From positions 35,302 through 99,301 of the forward strand of contig JBMNPE010000001.1 of assembly GCA_050943435.1 (NCBI GenBank): a stretch of DNA of 64,000 nucleotides, given 5' to 3'. The position numbers and the translations under genes are program-made. This stretch comes from RGIG5675 sp050943435. GTDB lineage: Bacteria > Bacillota > Clostridia > Oscillospirales > Ruminococcaceae. Position 1 is the stretch's first letter. Each line of letters opens with the position of its first letter. Shown one piece after another: positions 26,607 to 35,934 of this stretch. A model generated the notes under the pieces. The model was not told the DNA's origin, made no database searches, and saw nothing but the letters and a program-made list of their open reading frames with translations.

Positions 26607-27533
26607 TCAGAGTATCGTCTGTCCTGTGAGCCAGCTCTCCTGCACGGCGTCATGCACTGTGTCCCCGGGGAGGCTTCCCCCGATGAGGAAGGGGGAGTCC
26701 GGGTCGTGCAGCTTCATATTTCGCCCCACAAGCTTCATGTCGTAGTTTGCGTAGCAGTACAGGCATCCGTGGCCGCACGTATTGTATGCCCCGATGTCGC
26801 AGCCTATGAGGCAGCGGCAGCCGGGTCTTCCGTAGGAGACGCCGGAAGGCACCCTCAGCTGTTCCCCAATGGCCCGCTCTATGACTTCCTTTGTCATGCA
26901 GCCCGAGCAGTCAAACCCGAACTGCTCGAGGTCAGTTCCCTCAAGACACGTGTACGGCTTCATCCCGCACTTTACAGCGGACTGTGCAAAGCTCCTTCCT
27001 ATTTCGAGGCGCTCTTCAGGAGAAACCTCCCTGATGCCCGGAAAATTCCTCTTGGTCTTCTCATAGAGATCGACAAAGCTCACGACCACCGAGTGGGTAT
27101 AACTCTTGAGGGCTTCACAGAGTTTCTCAAAGGCCTCTTTGTGATAACTGACTGTATATTTTCCTGTGATTATTACAGGATCGTATCTCCAGATGACTCG
27201 TTGAGGGGAGACGGCGAGAGAAAGCCTTCGGAAGGACCCGACGGATGCATCCAATCCCGGTACATGGGGCTCTATATCTGTTCCGTATGGCGTAATCGTC
27301 ATGTACCATATCTGCCTGAAGGCCGAGAGCTCAGCCAGGTGCGGGATCATGGGGGCCGGGTCTTTGGTGCAGAACATGATGGCGTCCACAGTTTCGGGGT
27401 CGAACCTGTAGCGCGTCACCATGGATGGGTTGTAGGGGTTCCTTGAGAGTGCATATCCCTCGAGGACTCTGTTGAGGAACCATTTTGAATAGAAGGCTGG
27501 GATGTCAGTCCTCTGGCCCGTGTTGATTATCAT
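26607..27533 (-). CDS. DUF1848 family protein
   Basis: 308-residue cytosolic protein of the DUF1848 family, begun at ATG 27533 with the family-like N-terminus MIINTGQRTDIPAFYSKWF. A GYALSRNPYNP segment and DAIMFCTKDP follow. The C-terminal third contains a cysteine-rich motif (GCRCLIGCDIGAYNTCGHGCLYCYAN) that could bind a metal or Fe-S cluster. The fold resembles radical-enzyme or splicing barrel proteins, but no reaction is known to me. It starts 10 bases after pepF, with AAAAGGA overlapping the pepF end, so it is translated from the same transcript. Confidence 0.85.
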   Translation of the reverse strand: MIINTGQRTDIPAFYSKWFLNRVLEGYALSRNPYNPSMVTRYRFDPETVDAIMFCTKDPAPMIPHLAELSAFRQIWYMTITPYGTDIEPHVPGLDASVGSFRRLSLAVSPQRVIWRYDPVIITGKYTVSYHKEAFEKLCEALKSYTHSVVVSFVDLYEKTKRNFPGIREVSPEERLEIGRSFAQSAVKCGMKPYTCLEGTDLEQFGFDCSGCMTKEVIERAIGEQLRVPSGVSYGRPGCRCLIGCDIGAYNTCGHGCLYCYANYDMKLVGRNMKLHDPDSPFLIGGSLPGDTVHDAVQESWLTGQTIL

Positions 27534-27543
27534 TTTTTCCTTT

Positions 27544-29343
27544 TCAGAATCCCAGCTTGTCGGCGCAGGCTTCTGCGTCATCCAGGACTTTCCCGAATTT
27601 TTCCAGTGCCTCGTCGATCGGCTTTGGAGTGGTGAGGTCTACGCCGGCGTGCCTGAGCTCGTCGAGAGGATACCTGCTGCCTCCCATGGAGAGAAACTCG
27701 AGATACGCCCTGCGGGCGGGTTCTCCTTCAGATAGAATCTTTGAAGACAGGGCGGCTGCGCTTGAATAGCCGGTGGCATACACGTATACGTAGAACGGGG
27801 AATAGAAGTGAGGTATCCTCGCCCATTCGTACTGCACTTCGTCGTCTATGACGAGGTCGCTGCCGAAATACTTCTTTATCAGTTCGAGATAAATGCCGTT
27901 GAATGATGCCGGGTCCAGAGATTCCCCATTTTCGGCCTTTGCGTGTGCCTGCTTCTCAAATTCGGCAAACATCGTCTGGCGGTATACTGTGCCCTTGAAT
28001 CCCTCGAGATACTGGTTGAGGAGGGCAAGGCGCCTGGCCGGGTCGTCTTCCTTGGAAAGAAGCTGCTCAACGAGCAGGTTTTCATTCACCGTGGAGGCAA
28101 TCTCTGCCACAAACAGGGAATATCCGCTGTACTGGCGCGGCTGGGTGTGGGTGGCGAGCCACGTGTGCTGGCTGTGTCCCATTTCGTGAGCCAGCGTGGA
28201 CACGCTGTCGAGATTGCCGGTGAAGTTCATGAGGATGAACGGGTTGCTGTCATACGTCCCGGCTGAGAAAGCCCCGCTCCTCTTGCCCTTGTTGGGATAA
28301 ACGTCGATCCAGTGCTCCTTGTATGCCTTTCTCACGCGCTCCACATATTCCTGACCGAGAGGGGAGACTGCCTCCGCAACGAGCTCCTGGGCCTGTTCAT
28401 AAGAATACTTCTGTGCTGCCCCGGCGGAGAGAGGGGCATATACGTCGTAATAGTGCAGCTCGTCAACCCCTAGTATCCTCTTGCGCAGCCTAAGATAACG
28501 GTACATCTTGTCCATATTCCTGTGGACGCTGTCGATCAGGTTGTCGTATACGGACACCGGAATGTTGTCTGCCGACATCGACATCTCCCTCGAGCTCGGA
28601 TAGTGCCTGAGGTCTGCTTCCGCGACAGCAGTCTTGACAGCCCCCGCATAGGTGTTGGCAAATGTGTTTATATGCTCTTTATAAGATTTGTAGAAACTCT
28701 TGAAGCTGTTCCTGCGCAGAACGCGGTCGCTTGACATCTGGAGAGGAATATAGCCCGATTCCGTGACCTCGTGCTCAGTTCCGGTGCTGTCGAGGGCCGG
28801 CTCGAATGTGAGGTCCGCATCCCTCAGGGCGTCGGCCGTATTTCCGGGGGTTTCTAGAGCATCGGAGAGCTTGGCAATAACCATCTCTTCCCCTGCACTC
28901 AGGGTGTGTGGCTTCCTCCTGATGAGGTCTCTGAGCAGGAACTCGTAGTCAGCAAGCAGCGGGTCGGAAGCTATCTGGTCGAGTTTCTCTGAATCCAGGC
29001 TCAGGATCTCTGGCTCCGCAAAGGACATCTCGGCTTCCGCTCCGGCAAGCCACATCGAGACCCTCGAGTACATTGACTGCGACGTGCTGTCCCGCGTATC
29101 TTCGCTGTACCTGAGCACGGCATATTCGGCGAGGTTGCTGAACAGGCCGGACAGTGAAGTCCTGACGTCCAGGAACTTTTTTATTGAATCGGCATTGTCG
29201 AGCGTCCCTTTGAAGGAGGACACTTCTCCGACTCTCTTCTTTGCATCCTGGAACACCTTTTCCCATTCTTCGTCGCTGGAAAAAAGCGTTCCGAGATCCC
29301 ACTTATAAGCTTTTTCGATTTCCGCTCTCTCTTTTACTGACAT
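27544..29343 (-). CDS. pepF: Oligoendopeptidase F
   Basis: 599-residue M3B zinc peptidase, cytosolic, trimming oligopeptides. HEXXH is present as AHEMGHSQHTWLA near residue 381, with the third ligand region YSLFVAEIASTVNENLL downstream. The long helical N-terminal region is typical of PepF. Start ATG 29343 (MSVKERAEIEKAYKWDL) is preceded by GGAGG. The frame extends to 29439, but the upstream part is not protein-like. The DUF1848 gene follows 10 bases downstream. Confidence 0.94.
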   Translation of the reverse strand: MSVKERAEIEKAYKWDLGTLFSSDEEWEKVFQDAKKRVGEVSSFKGTLDNADSIKKFLDVRTSLSGLFSNLAEYAVLRYSEDTRDSTSQSMYSRVSMWLAGAEAEMSFAEPEILSLDSEKLDQIASDPLLADYEFLLRDLIRRKPHTLSAGEEMVIAKLSDALETPGNTADALRDADLTFEPALDSTGTEHEVTESGYIPLQMSSDRVLRRNSFKSFYKSYKEHINTFANTYAGAVKTAVAEADLRHYPSSREMSMSADNIPVSVYDNLIDSVHRNMDKMYRYLRLRKRILGVDELHYYDVYAPLSAGAAQKYSYEQAQELVAEAVSPLGQEYVERVRKAYKEHWIDVYPNKGKRSGAFSAGTYDSNPFILMNFTGNLDSVSTLAHEMGHSQHTWLATHTQPRQYSGYSLFVAEIASTVNENLLVEQLLSKEDDPARRLALLNQYLEGFKGTVYRQTMFAEFEKQAHAKAENGESLDPASFNGIYLELIKKYFGSDLVIDDEVQYEWARIPHFYSPFYVYVYATGYSSAAALSSKILSEGEPARRAYLEFLSMGGSRYPLDELRHAGVDLTTPKPIDEALEKFGKVLDDAEACADKLGF

Positions 29344-29454
29344 AATGACCTCCGATAAGCAGCAGAATATTCTTTGTTTCGTATGATTATAGCATACGGA
29401 GATGCCCTTAAATTTACCGATGGCGCACAAGAAACACATCCGCGTCTAAAATAT

Positions 29455-29483
29455 GAAAAAAACCGGGCAGGAAGCTGCCCGGT
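29455..29483 (-). terminator. Terminator after the cupin gene
   Basis: On the minus strand ACCGGGCAG pairs with CTGCCCGGT around a 4-base loop, followed by TTTTTT. It ends the cupin unit before pepF. Confidence 0.85.
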
Positions 29484-29505
29484 CTCTAAACCATTAGAAA
29501 AATTA

Positions 29506-29946
29506 TTACTCTTCGAGGCTGCTGTACTGCTCGTCTGAAACAGGTTCCAGCCACTCTGCTGATGCGTTTTTCCCTGGGACTGAAATGGCTATATGTGCAA
29601 ACCAGCTGTCTTTCTTTGCACCGTGCCAGTGCTTGACACCTGCCGGGATGACGACCACCTTTCCGGGGACCAGCTCGACGGCGGGCTTGCCCTCCTCCTG
29701 GTACCATCCCTCTCCGGCAGTGCAGATGAGGATCTGGCCTCCTCCCTCGTCGGCATGGTGGATGTGCCAGTTGTTCCTGCAGCCAGGTTCGAAAGTCACA
29801 TTGGCGAGGGAAACCGTGGATTCGCCGGGAGCGGTGAGGGGATTGAGATACGACTGCCCGATGAAGTACTGCGCATAGGCATAATTTGGCTCCCCGAGGC
29901 CGAATGTGTTGAGCTTCTCAAATTCTTCTCTGTCTTTTATTTTCAT
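29506..29946 (-). CDS. Cupin domain protein
   Basis: 146-residue single-domain cupin. The metal-site motif 1 is WHIHHADEGGGQ (near residue 60) and motif 2 is PAGVKHWHGA (near residue 100). Such cupins occur next to carboxymuconolactone decarboxylase-like proteins in redox/aldehyde clusters of anaerobes. The CMD-like gene is 39 bases upstream, so the two form a pair. Reaction unknown. Confidence 0.85.
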   Translation of the reverse strand: MKIKDREEFEKLNTFGLGEPNYAYAQYFIGQSYLNPLTAPGESTVSLANVTFEPGCRNNWHIHHADEGGGQILICTAGEGWYQEEGKPAVELVPGKVVVIPAGVKHWHGAKKDSWFAHIAISVPGKNASAEWLEPVSDEQYSSLEE

Positions 29947-29985
29947 AGTAAATATCTCCTTTCATGAAATTCCGGACTTGTTGTC

Positions 29986-30312
29986 TCAGCCGGCATATAC
30001 TTCCTTTGCAATTCCGAACACTGCCCATGCCTTAGGCCATCCTGCGTAGAAAGCCGTGTGGGTTATCACGGCAGCCATTTCCTCTTTGGTTACACCGTGA
30101 TTTTTTGCATTCTGGATGTGGTACCTGATGGAATTGTCGGTTATTCCGGAAGCCATGAGCGCGACAACGGTGATGATGCATCTCGTCTTGATGTCGATGT
30201 CCTGGTTGTTCCAGTTTTCGCCGAACAGAATATCGTCGTTGTAATGGGCAAAATCCGGGGCAAAATCCCCGAGGCTCTGCCTTCCGGCAGTCTGCACGAT
30301 CTTTTCCGCCAT
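29986..30312 (-). CDS. Carboxymuconolactone decarboxylase-like (AhpD fold) protein
   Basis: 108-residue all-helical protein of the CMD family. The conserved core TRCIITVVALMASG, HIQNAKNHGVTKEEMAAVI and HTAFYAGWPKAW is clear. It lacks the CxxC of AhpD peroxidase partners, so it is closer to the decarboxylase-like branch. In an anaerobe an aromatic pathway is doubtful, and the role is probably a small redox or lactone reaction with the adjacent cupin. AGGAGG precedes the start, and the promoter at 30352-30380 drives it. Confidence 0.85.
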   Translation of the reverse strand: MAEKIVQTAGRQSLGDFAPDFAHYNDDILFGENWNNQDIDIKTRCIITVVALMASGITDNSIRYHIQNAKNHGVTKEEMAAVITHTAFYAGWPKAWAVFGIAKEVYAG

Positions 30313-30351
30313 AGTTGGTTTCCTCCTGTATTGAAGTCATTGTCTAAATTA

Positions 30352-30380
30352 ATTATCTTTCCGGATCCGGGCCCCATCAA
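30352..30380 (-). promoter_or_regulatory. Promoter of the CMD-cupin unit with a CCGG-N2-CCGG spacer palindrome
   Basis: On the minus strand TTGATG (30375-30380), 17-base spacer, GATAAT (30352-30357). The spacer contains the palindrome CCGGATCCGG (30361-30370), which may be an operator. Confidence 0.6.
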
Positions 30381-30476
30381 TGCCCAGAATGCTACACAGG
30401 GCGAATATGCCGCACTTATTAGAAAGTGGATATTTTCTTCATCTGCCGCCTGCAGTTATCAAGGGGGCAGGGTAAA

Positions 30477-31343
30477 TTACTGAAAGACTGCCCTCAGTTC
30501 CCGGTACTTGGATTTTCTGCAGGTTAGGTAGTACGTGACATTGACCTCGGGATCGGAAATCGGGACAGCCACACGCTTCCCGTCATTCCTGATCCTGTCT
30601 ATGGTGATGTCGGTCGTGAAGCACGGGAGCACGGAATTTTCTATCAGCTCCTCAAATGTGTACCTTTCGCTCTGCACTAGGAAGCGGGAGTTCTTCATTC
30701 TGCTTTTTACAATGTCTGCCCAGAACCCGATGTTTGAAAAGAGGAGAAAATTCTCGCCGTCCAGATCGGAAAGCGTGAGGGTCTTTTTCCCTGCCATCGG
30801 GTGGCCGGCAGGGAGATAGAACATCAGATGCTCCTCGCCTATGGCCTTTGCGTACAGGGGGCCATCATTTTTCTTCTGATTTTCACTTCTCTCGGGGGAA
30901 GTCGGGTCATATGGAAGAATTACCAGCTGATATGTGCCGTCCCTGAGGCCGTTTTCCAGATCCTGCGGCATGCCCGGTTCCAGGGATATGGCCTTATCCG
31001 GAAAAGCCCTTGAGATCCTGTCAATAAGGCCCGGGAGCTCCACGGCAGCCGAAGTCCCTATCGAAACAGTCCGGCTTGCCTTATCATGAGCGCGAACGCG
31101 CTCGATCATCTCATCGGTCTGCTTTAAAAGGAGGGATATCTCCTGTGCTGCAAGTACGCCGTTTTCATTGAGGCTGATGCTGTTTTTGGTGCGGTTGAAC
31201 AGGGGGATGCCGAACACCTCTTCGGCATGCTTCATCGCCCTGGTGATGGTTGGCTGTGAGATGTTGTACTTTTCCGCTACTTCGGTCAAGGTTCCATATT
31301 TCGCAAAGGCTGCAAAATACTGAAGTTCTTCATATGTTAGCAT
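30477..31343 (-). CDS. LysR family transcription regulator
   Basis: 288 residues. The N-terminal winged helix has the LysR helix-turn-helix GTLTEVAEKYNISQPTITRAMKHAEE (residues ~17-42) and FGIPLFNRTKNSISLNENG. The effector domain runs from about residue 90 (RTVSIGTSAAVELPG) to the end. ATG 31343 (MLTYEELQYFAAFAKYG) is preferred, with AGGGG upstream. It is flanked by CMD/cupin and by the flavodoxin/esterase/aldo-keto reductase genes, all on the same strand, and probably controls them. Confidence 0.92.
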   Translation of the reverse strand: MLTYEELQYFAAFAKYGTLTEVAEKYNISQPTITRAMKHAEEVFGIPLFNRTKNSISLNENGVLAAQEISLLLKQTDEMIERVRAHDKASRTVSIGTSAAVELPGLIDRISRAFPDKAISLEPGMPQDLENGLRDGTYQLVILPYDPTSPERSENQKKNDGPLYAKAIGEEHLMFYLPAGHPMAGKKTLTLSDLDGENFLLFSNIGFWADIVKSRMKNSRFLVQSERYTFEELIENSVLPCFTTDITIDRIRNDGKRVAVPISDPEVNVTYYLTCRKSKYRELRAVFQ

Positions 31344-31522
31344 TCCATTATCCCCTGACTTATTACAGATGAGCATTCGGCAGTGTGCCCGAAGAATGCG
31401 TTTAGACTACATTTTTATTATACATTTAGATAGAGCAGGTATGCTGACATGATAAACCCCATGGATGACGAGGAATTGTCCGGTCTTCCATGGGGACAAA
31501 CGCCTTTTATGTAAATAAAAGG

Positions 31523-31966
31523 TTACTTCATCAGATTTTTAGCCTGTTCCGCGGTAGTCGCCATTCCGCCCCAGGTGAACCCGTAGAGCTTTGCAAATCT
31601 TGACATTGTAAATTCTGAAGCGTCCAGCATCCACTTTTCAGGCCCGGCTCCCTGATGCAGGAAATACAGGGTCTTTCCGCTCATGCTTCCGGACTGGACG
31701 GGACCGTAGAATCTGTCAAGAAGATTGCGCACGCTTCCGCAGATATTGTGCCAGTAGACAGGGGATCCTATTGCAATGACATCCGCCTCTTTGATTTTTT
31801 GAACAACTTCGTCAAACTGATCTCCCGGCAGTGTCTGACCGTATGAGTTGATGCGGTAATCAGTCAGGTTGAGAGTCTCATAGGGCTTGTCTCCGAACAG
31901 CTCCTTAGCAAGATGTGCTGTGTTTCCATCCTTGTTCGGGCTCCCGTTGATGAAAAGTGCTTTCAT
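31523..31966 (-). CDS. NADPH-dependent FMN reductase / flavodoxin-fold oxidoreductase
   Basis: 147-residue flavodoxin-fold protein starting MKALFINGSPNKDGNTAHLAKEL, where the phosphate-binding loop GSPNKDGNT is typical of NADPH-dependent FMN reductases and multimeric flavodoxins. IAIGSPVYWHNICGSVRNLLDR is the second family motif. ATG 31966 has GGAGGA upstream; the open frame before it is not protein-like. It lies downstream of the lipoprotein flavodoxin on the same strand. Confidence 0.9.
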   Translation of the reverse strand: MKALFINGSPNKDGNTAHLAKELFGDKPYETLNLTDYRINSYGQTLPGDQFDEVVQKIKEADVIAIGSPVYWHNICGSVRNLLDRFYGPVQSGSMSGKTLYFLHQGAGPEKWMLDASEFTMSRFAKLYGFTWGGMATTAEQAKNLMK

Positions 31967-32012
31967 ATCTATTCCTCCTGTTTGATTATTGAGCTGTTGT
32001 TGCTGTCTGCCA

Positions 32013-32579
32013 TCAGATTCCTGCAGCTGACTGGGCCCACTCCGTGACCTCTGAATCTTCCGGATGGGAAGCAAACCTGCGGCCTTCCTGCCAGTCCCCG
32101 GTTCCAGCCATTGAAGCGAGGTTCTCCGCACTCTCGCCGATTCCTGAAGAAGCGGATGTGCAGAATGGAATTACAGTCTTCCCGGTGAAGTCATTGTTCT
32201 GTACGAACTGATTGACAGGCCATGCTGCATTTCCCCACCAGATGGGATAACCGAAGAACACAATGTCGTAGGAATCCCAGTTTTCCACAGAAGTTTCAGT
32301 CAATTCGACCTGGTTCTGAAGGGCTTCGTCTTCGTGCTCCCTTGTCACGCGGCTGTCCTCATTGTTATAGTTGAGATCTTCGTCCGTATAAGGCTCTGCG
32401 GGAGTTATCTCGAATATATCCGCGTCTGTCGCCTGGGCAATCGTTTCTGCGACTGCCTCTGTGTTTCCGGTTGCGGAAAAGTATACGACGAGAATATTGC
32501 CGGGGTCTGAATCTCCACATCCGGCAAAAAGCAACGTCATGAGCAGAATGCCTGCTATGAGTATTAAAGTCTTTTTCAT
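32013..32579 (-). CDS. Flavodoxin lipoprotein
   Basis: About 188 residues. The signal peptide ends in the lipobox LFAGC (Cys near residue 20), so it is membrane-anchored outside the cell. It is followed by a flavodoxin domain with the FMN loop YFSATGNTEAVAE and the motif FFGYPIWWGNAAWPVNQF. Extracytoplasmic flavodoxins of this kind are common in clostridial redox clusters and may pass electrons to surface enzymes. Start at ATG 32579 (MKKTLILIAG). It is 46 bases upstream of the FMN reductase. Confidence 0.9.
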   Translation of the reverse strand: MKKTLILIAGILLMTLLFAGCGDSDPGNILVVYFSATGNTEAVAETIAQATDADIFEITPAEPYTDEDLNYNNEDSRVTREHEDEALQNQVELTETSVENWDSYDIVFFGYPIWWGNAAWPVNQFVQNNDFTGKTVIPFCTSASSGIGESAENLASMAGTGDWQEGRRFASHPEDSEVTEWAQSAAGI

Positions 32580-32784
32580 TGCCCTTCCCTTCTCCATCTG
32601 CAGTGCCCGGTTTAAAACCAGAGGTTCCGCATGATTTCAAAACATGCCATTATGATATGGCCGCGAAGCTTCCTTGTACATTATTAGATATGAAGAGCAG
32701 GTTTCAAATTCTGAAACCCGCAGGTGACACGCATTCAATGAAAAAATCTGATCCCCTGTTTCCAGAGCTGCAGTGCCATTCATG

Positions 32785-34743
32785 TCAGCACGGGAAGAAT
32801 GCCAGGAGAGCATTGTATGTGTATTCCATGACAGCAGTGCCGTTGTGTTCATATCCTTCCTTGACGCGGAAGGCAAAATTCCCGTTTGCAGGGTCATCAT
32901 CAACGCTTGTGAAATAATCAGAATCTGACATTCGCTCTGCGCGTCTGCTGTCGTAGCTGTAGGCGAAATCACTTGTCCCCGTCATAACGAATACAAAGTA
33001 GTCAGATGGGTCTCGGCCTTCAGCAGCCTGCCAGATTGTTTCATCATCCAGCGATGTGCCGCAGCTCATCGGAGAAAAATAGCGGAATTCATCCAGACAG
33101 TATTCGAATGTGCGCCACGTGGTCACTGAACCCATGGAGAAACCGACGAATGCACGATGGTCCCGCGAAGCTTCCAAGGCTTCCTGGGCAATCGAAGAAA
33201 CGTCATCGGCTTCTTCCCGGGCATATGTGTGATACCGGCTCTCGACGGCAGGCATCAGGTCTCCAAGCAGTTCATTATGATAGTTTTGAGTCAGCTGGAG
33301 CGCCAGACTGAAGTCTGCGGCGTCGTTTTCGCTGGTGTTGTTGTAAGTCGGACATACCATGATCAGAGGCTCTATATCGCCGTTCTCTATGGCATTGTCC
33401 AGAATGTTCTTGAACTCCGAGGGACTGCTTGGAGTTCCGAGCAGAGTGTTCTCCGTCGACCACCCTCCGTGCATATTGTAGACGATGTCGTACGCCCTGC
33501 TGTCGTCGTAGCCGTAAGGCAGGTAGACGACTGCATGCTTTGTAAGAGGCGTAGATTTTTCTTCATACGAGAATGATTCCCACGTGTCGTAATAGAGGTC
33601 CACGAGCGTTCCAGGCTGATCCGAGGCTTCTGTGTACCCATCAGGCACTGATTCGATTTCATCGGGAATCTGTACAGATGCGGATGATACCTCTGAGTCG
33701 GATGGCGTTGTCATGTGGTCCTCCCAGAATGAAACGGCATGGTCAACCCATCCCTCAGCGACGGTTCCTTCTCCAAGCCCGAATCCATGGGGAAGGCCTT
33801 CAAAGACCTCGATTTCGGCATCAGTGCCGTTGGCCCTTATGGCATCTATGCGGTTCTGCATCACCTGGTAGTCGGCGATGTAGTCTGCAGTGCCGACGTT
33901 TGCATATGTCGGGGGTTCGTTTCCGGTGACCTCGGAGAGGCCGGTATACTGCGTTACGACAATTGCAGGCTGGGGATACTCTTCTTCTCCGTAGGCTGCC
34001 GTGCCGTCGGCACCGACCCAGGCTGACATGCGCGCTCCTGCCGACCCGCCCCAGAGTGAATAATCAGTCATGTCTATCTGCAGTTCATCGGCGTGCTCTT
34101 CCAGGTATGCGATGGTGTGGGCTAGATCTTCACAGGCAGTCGTGGCATCCGGGCGGTAGATAAGTGCAACCGCGTTGTATCCCATCTTCGAGAGCTCGAG
34201 GGCGACGGGAAAACTGTCCTGCATCGCCCCGACATAGGCAAACCCTCCTCCGGCACTCACGATGGCCGTCTTGGCCCCGGGACTGCCCCGGAAGAAAAAG
34301 ATTCCTGTATCCTCCTTGGCGGGGTCAACGGCTTTTTCCTCATCAGTATAAATGTCGTAAAAGACCTGGTTTCCCTGCTGGGCATTCTCGTAAAAATAAT
34401 TGACGATTTCGACCGTCTTTTCCGGGTTGATGTAGTTGTACCAGGCAAGCTGCAGCTCTCCCAGCGTGTCGCCGCTGTAATAGCCCTCTTCCACTGGAAA
34501 AATAAGTCTGCCCCAGCTGTCGAAGGCGGGATCGTTAATAACATCTTCTATCAGCGTGTCTTCTGTGAACGGACCGCTGACTACCTCCGAATTACCCGTG
34601 CTCATCGATGAAGATGCAGAGGCATCCTGGGAAGCAGATGACGACCTGCTGTCGGCTGCAGAAGCTCCACAGGCAGTCAGCAGGACGGAGAGCAGAAGCG
34701 GAATCATAATCGTCCACACTCGCTTTTTCCCAATCTTCCACAT
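32785..34743 (-). CDS. Two-domain esterase lipoprotein (fusion)
   Basis: 652-residue secreted lipoprotein; the signal peptide ends with LLTACG (Cys near residue 25). The N-terminal half (about 60-340) is an alpha/beta hydrolase of the lipase/esterase type with GGSAGARMSAW as nucleophile elbow and a late His (GLPHGFGLG). The C-terminal half (about 390-650) is an esterase D/feruloyl-esterase-like hydrolase: VYNMHGGW, MVCPTYNN, the elbow VGFSMGSVTTW and a late His (EGYEHNGTA). Two complete catalytic domains in one chain suggest action on an esterified glycan or similar substrate. The C-terminal domain resembles the separate esterase at 39084. The stop is 21 bases after the aldo/keto reductase stop region, so the genes form one unit. 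Confidence 0.85.
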   Translation of the reverse strand: MWKIGKKRVWTIMIPLLLSVLLTACGASAADSRSSSASQDASASSSMSTGNSEVVSGPFTEDTLIEDVINDPAFDSWGRLIFPVEEGYYSGDTLGELQLAWYNYINPEKTVEIVNYFYENAQQGNQVFYDIYTDEEKAVDPAKEDTGIFFFRGSPGAKTAIVSAGGGFAYVGAMQDSFPVALELSKMGYNAVALIYRPDATTACEDLAHTIAYLEEHADELQIDMTDYSLWGGSAGARMSAWVGADGTAAYGEEEYPQPAIVVTQYTGLSEVTGNEPPTYANVGTADYIADYQVMQNRIDAIRANGTDAEIEVFEGLPHGFGLGEGTVAEGWVDHAVSFWEDHMTTPSDSEVSSASVQIPDEIESVPDGYTEASDQPGTLVDLYYDTWESFSYEEKSTPLTKHAVVYLPYGYDDSRAYDIVYNMHGGWSTENTLLGTPSSPSEFKNILDNAIENGDIEPLIMVCPTYNNTSENDAADFSLALQLTQNYHNELLGDLMPAVESRYHTYAREEADDVSSIAQEALEASRDHRAFVGFSMGSVTTWRTFEYCLDEFRYFSPMSCGTSLDDETIWQAAEGRDPSDYFVFVMTGTSDFAYSYDSRRAERMSDSDYFTSVDDDPANGNFAFRVKEGYEHNGTAVMEYTYNALLAFFPC

Positions 34744-34764
34744 GGTATTCTGGTGCCTGACCCA

Positions 34765-35613
34765 TTATTTCTGGGAGTCAAAATCAGGGGCCATATGGAG
34801 GTACCTCTGGAGGGCTTCCTCAGTCTGGGTGTAGTAGCGCCTGTTTTTGTTGACTGAGGCTATGGATGCCATATCCTCATCGCTGAGGGAAAAGTCAAAC
34901 AGGTCGATATTGTCCTTAATGTGCTGCGGGTTGCGTGAGCCCGGGATCACAATATTGCCGGACTGTATGTGCCAGCGGAGGATGATCTGGGCATTGCTCT
35001 TCCCATATTTCCTTCCCAGCTCCGAAAAGACCTGTTCGTTGACAAGGTTTTTGTCTCCGTGGCCGAGGGGATACCACGCCATGACGACTGCCCCTATAGT
35101 TTTGAGATAGCCCTTGAGCTCGGTCTGGGGATAATAGGGATGAGCCTCGACCTGTATGACTGCGGGCTTTATCTCCTCTGTGTCTGCAATTTCCTTGATC
35201 TGTTCTATGGAGAAGTTGGAGAGGCCGAGTGAGCGGACTTTTCCGGCTTTCACTGCATCTTCCATGGCGCGATAGGCACCTTTAATGTCGCCAACAGGCT
35301 GGTGCAGGAAGAGCAGGTCGATATAGTCCGTGCCAAGGCGCTTCAGCGTGGCGTCAATTGCATTGGCTGCATCGGAATAGATGCTTGGCCAGAGCTTTGT
35401 GGATACGTAGATGTCACTGCGGCTGACGCCTGCCCTGGCAATACCCCTGCCTACTGCCTTCTCATTCATATAGGCATTTGCTGTGTCCACCATCTCATAG
35501 CCGTTTCTGAAGGCATTATATACAGCCTCTTCTGCATCGTCTGGAGACATCATGAACGTCCCGATTCCTGCTGCGGGGATTTTTGTTCCGTTATTGAGCT
35601 TAAAATATTCCAT
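34765..35613 (-). CDS. Aldo/keto reductase
   Basis: 282-residue NADPH-dependent TIM-barrel reductase. The catalytic tetrad is visible: Asp and Tyr in VDTANAYMNE, Lys in STKLWPS and His in LLFLHQP. The cofactor-binding end IVIPGSRNPQHIKDNIDLFDF is typical. It reduces small aldehydes or ketones; the substrate is unknown. It is first gene of the minus-strand unit that continues into the esterase and flavodoxins. Confidence 0.93.
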   Translation of the reverse strand: MEYFKLNNGTKIPAAGIGTFMMSPDDAEEAVYNAFRNGYEMVDTANAYMNEKAVGRGIARAGVSRSDIYVSTKLWPSIYSDAANAIDATLKRLGTDYIDLLFLHQPVGDIKGAYRAMEDAVKAGKVRSLGLSNFSIEQIKEIADTEEIKPAVIQVEAHPYYPQTELKGYLKTIGAVVMAWYPLGHGDKNLVNEQVFSELGRKYGKSNAQIILRWHIQSGNIVIPGSRNPQHIKDNIDLFDFSLSDEDMASIASVNKNRRYYTQTEEALQRYLHMAPDFDSQK

Positions 35614-35679
35614 AATTCACACCTCATTTTTCTGTCTGCTTTGCCTCAGCGGATACTGTTTTTTCTGCTTTCTGAGATG

Positions 35680-35695
35680 ATTATACCGGCGCCGG
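35680..35695 (-). promoter_or_regulatory. -10 box and abutting CCGG-N2-CCGG palindrome before the aldo/keto reductase gene
   Basis: On the minus strand a perfect TATAAT (35680-35685) directly follows CCGGCGCCGG (35686-35695). No good -35 is seen, which fits an activator-dependent promoter. The remaining intergenic DNA (35614-35934) shows no gene. Confidence 0.5.
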
Positions 35696-35888
35696 AGCTT
35701 CAAACACAGAATCAATCGTGCATAGGTCTATTCAAAATATGAATGGTAAAATGCAGAACTATGCTCTTCTTTGCTGCCATATGCAGTAAAAGAGCTAAAT
35801 TATTGGGAAGACTACCCGGCTAATTGAAGGGTACCGGCGGGCTTTCTCCTGCAGCAGCTGCACATCGCCTGAAATAGTATAAAAATAA

Positions 35889-35915
35889 GGAGCTGCACAT
35901 CCGATGTGCAGCTCC
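35889..35915 (-). terminator. Terminator of the second iron alcohol dehydrogenase gene
   Basis: GGAGCTGCACAT pairs with ATGTGCAGCTCC around 3 bases. On the minus strand it is followed by TTATTTTTATA. Confidence 0.85.
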
Positions 35916-35934
35916 GGTCTGCCTCAGGGAATAG

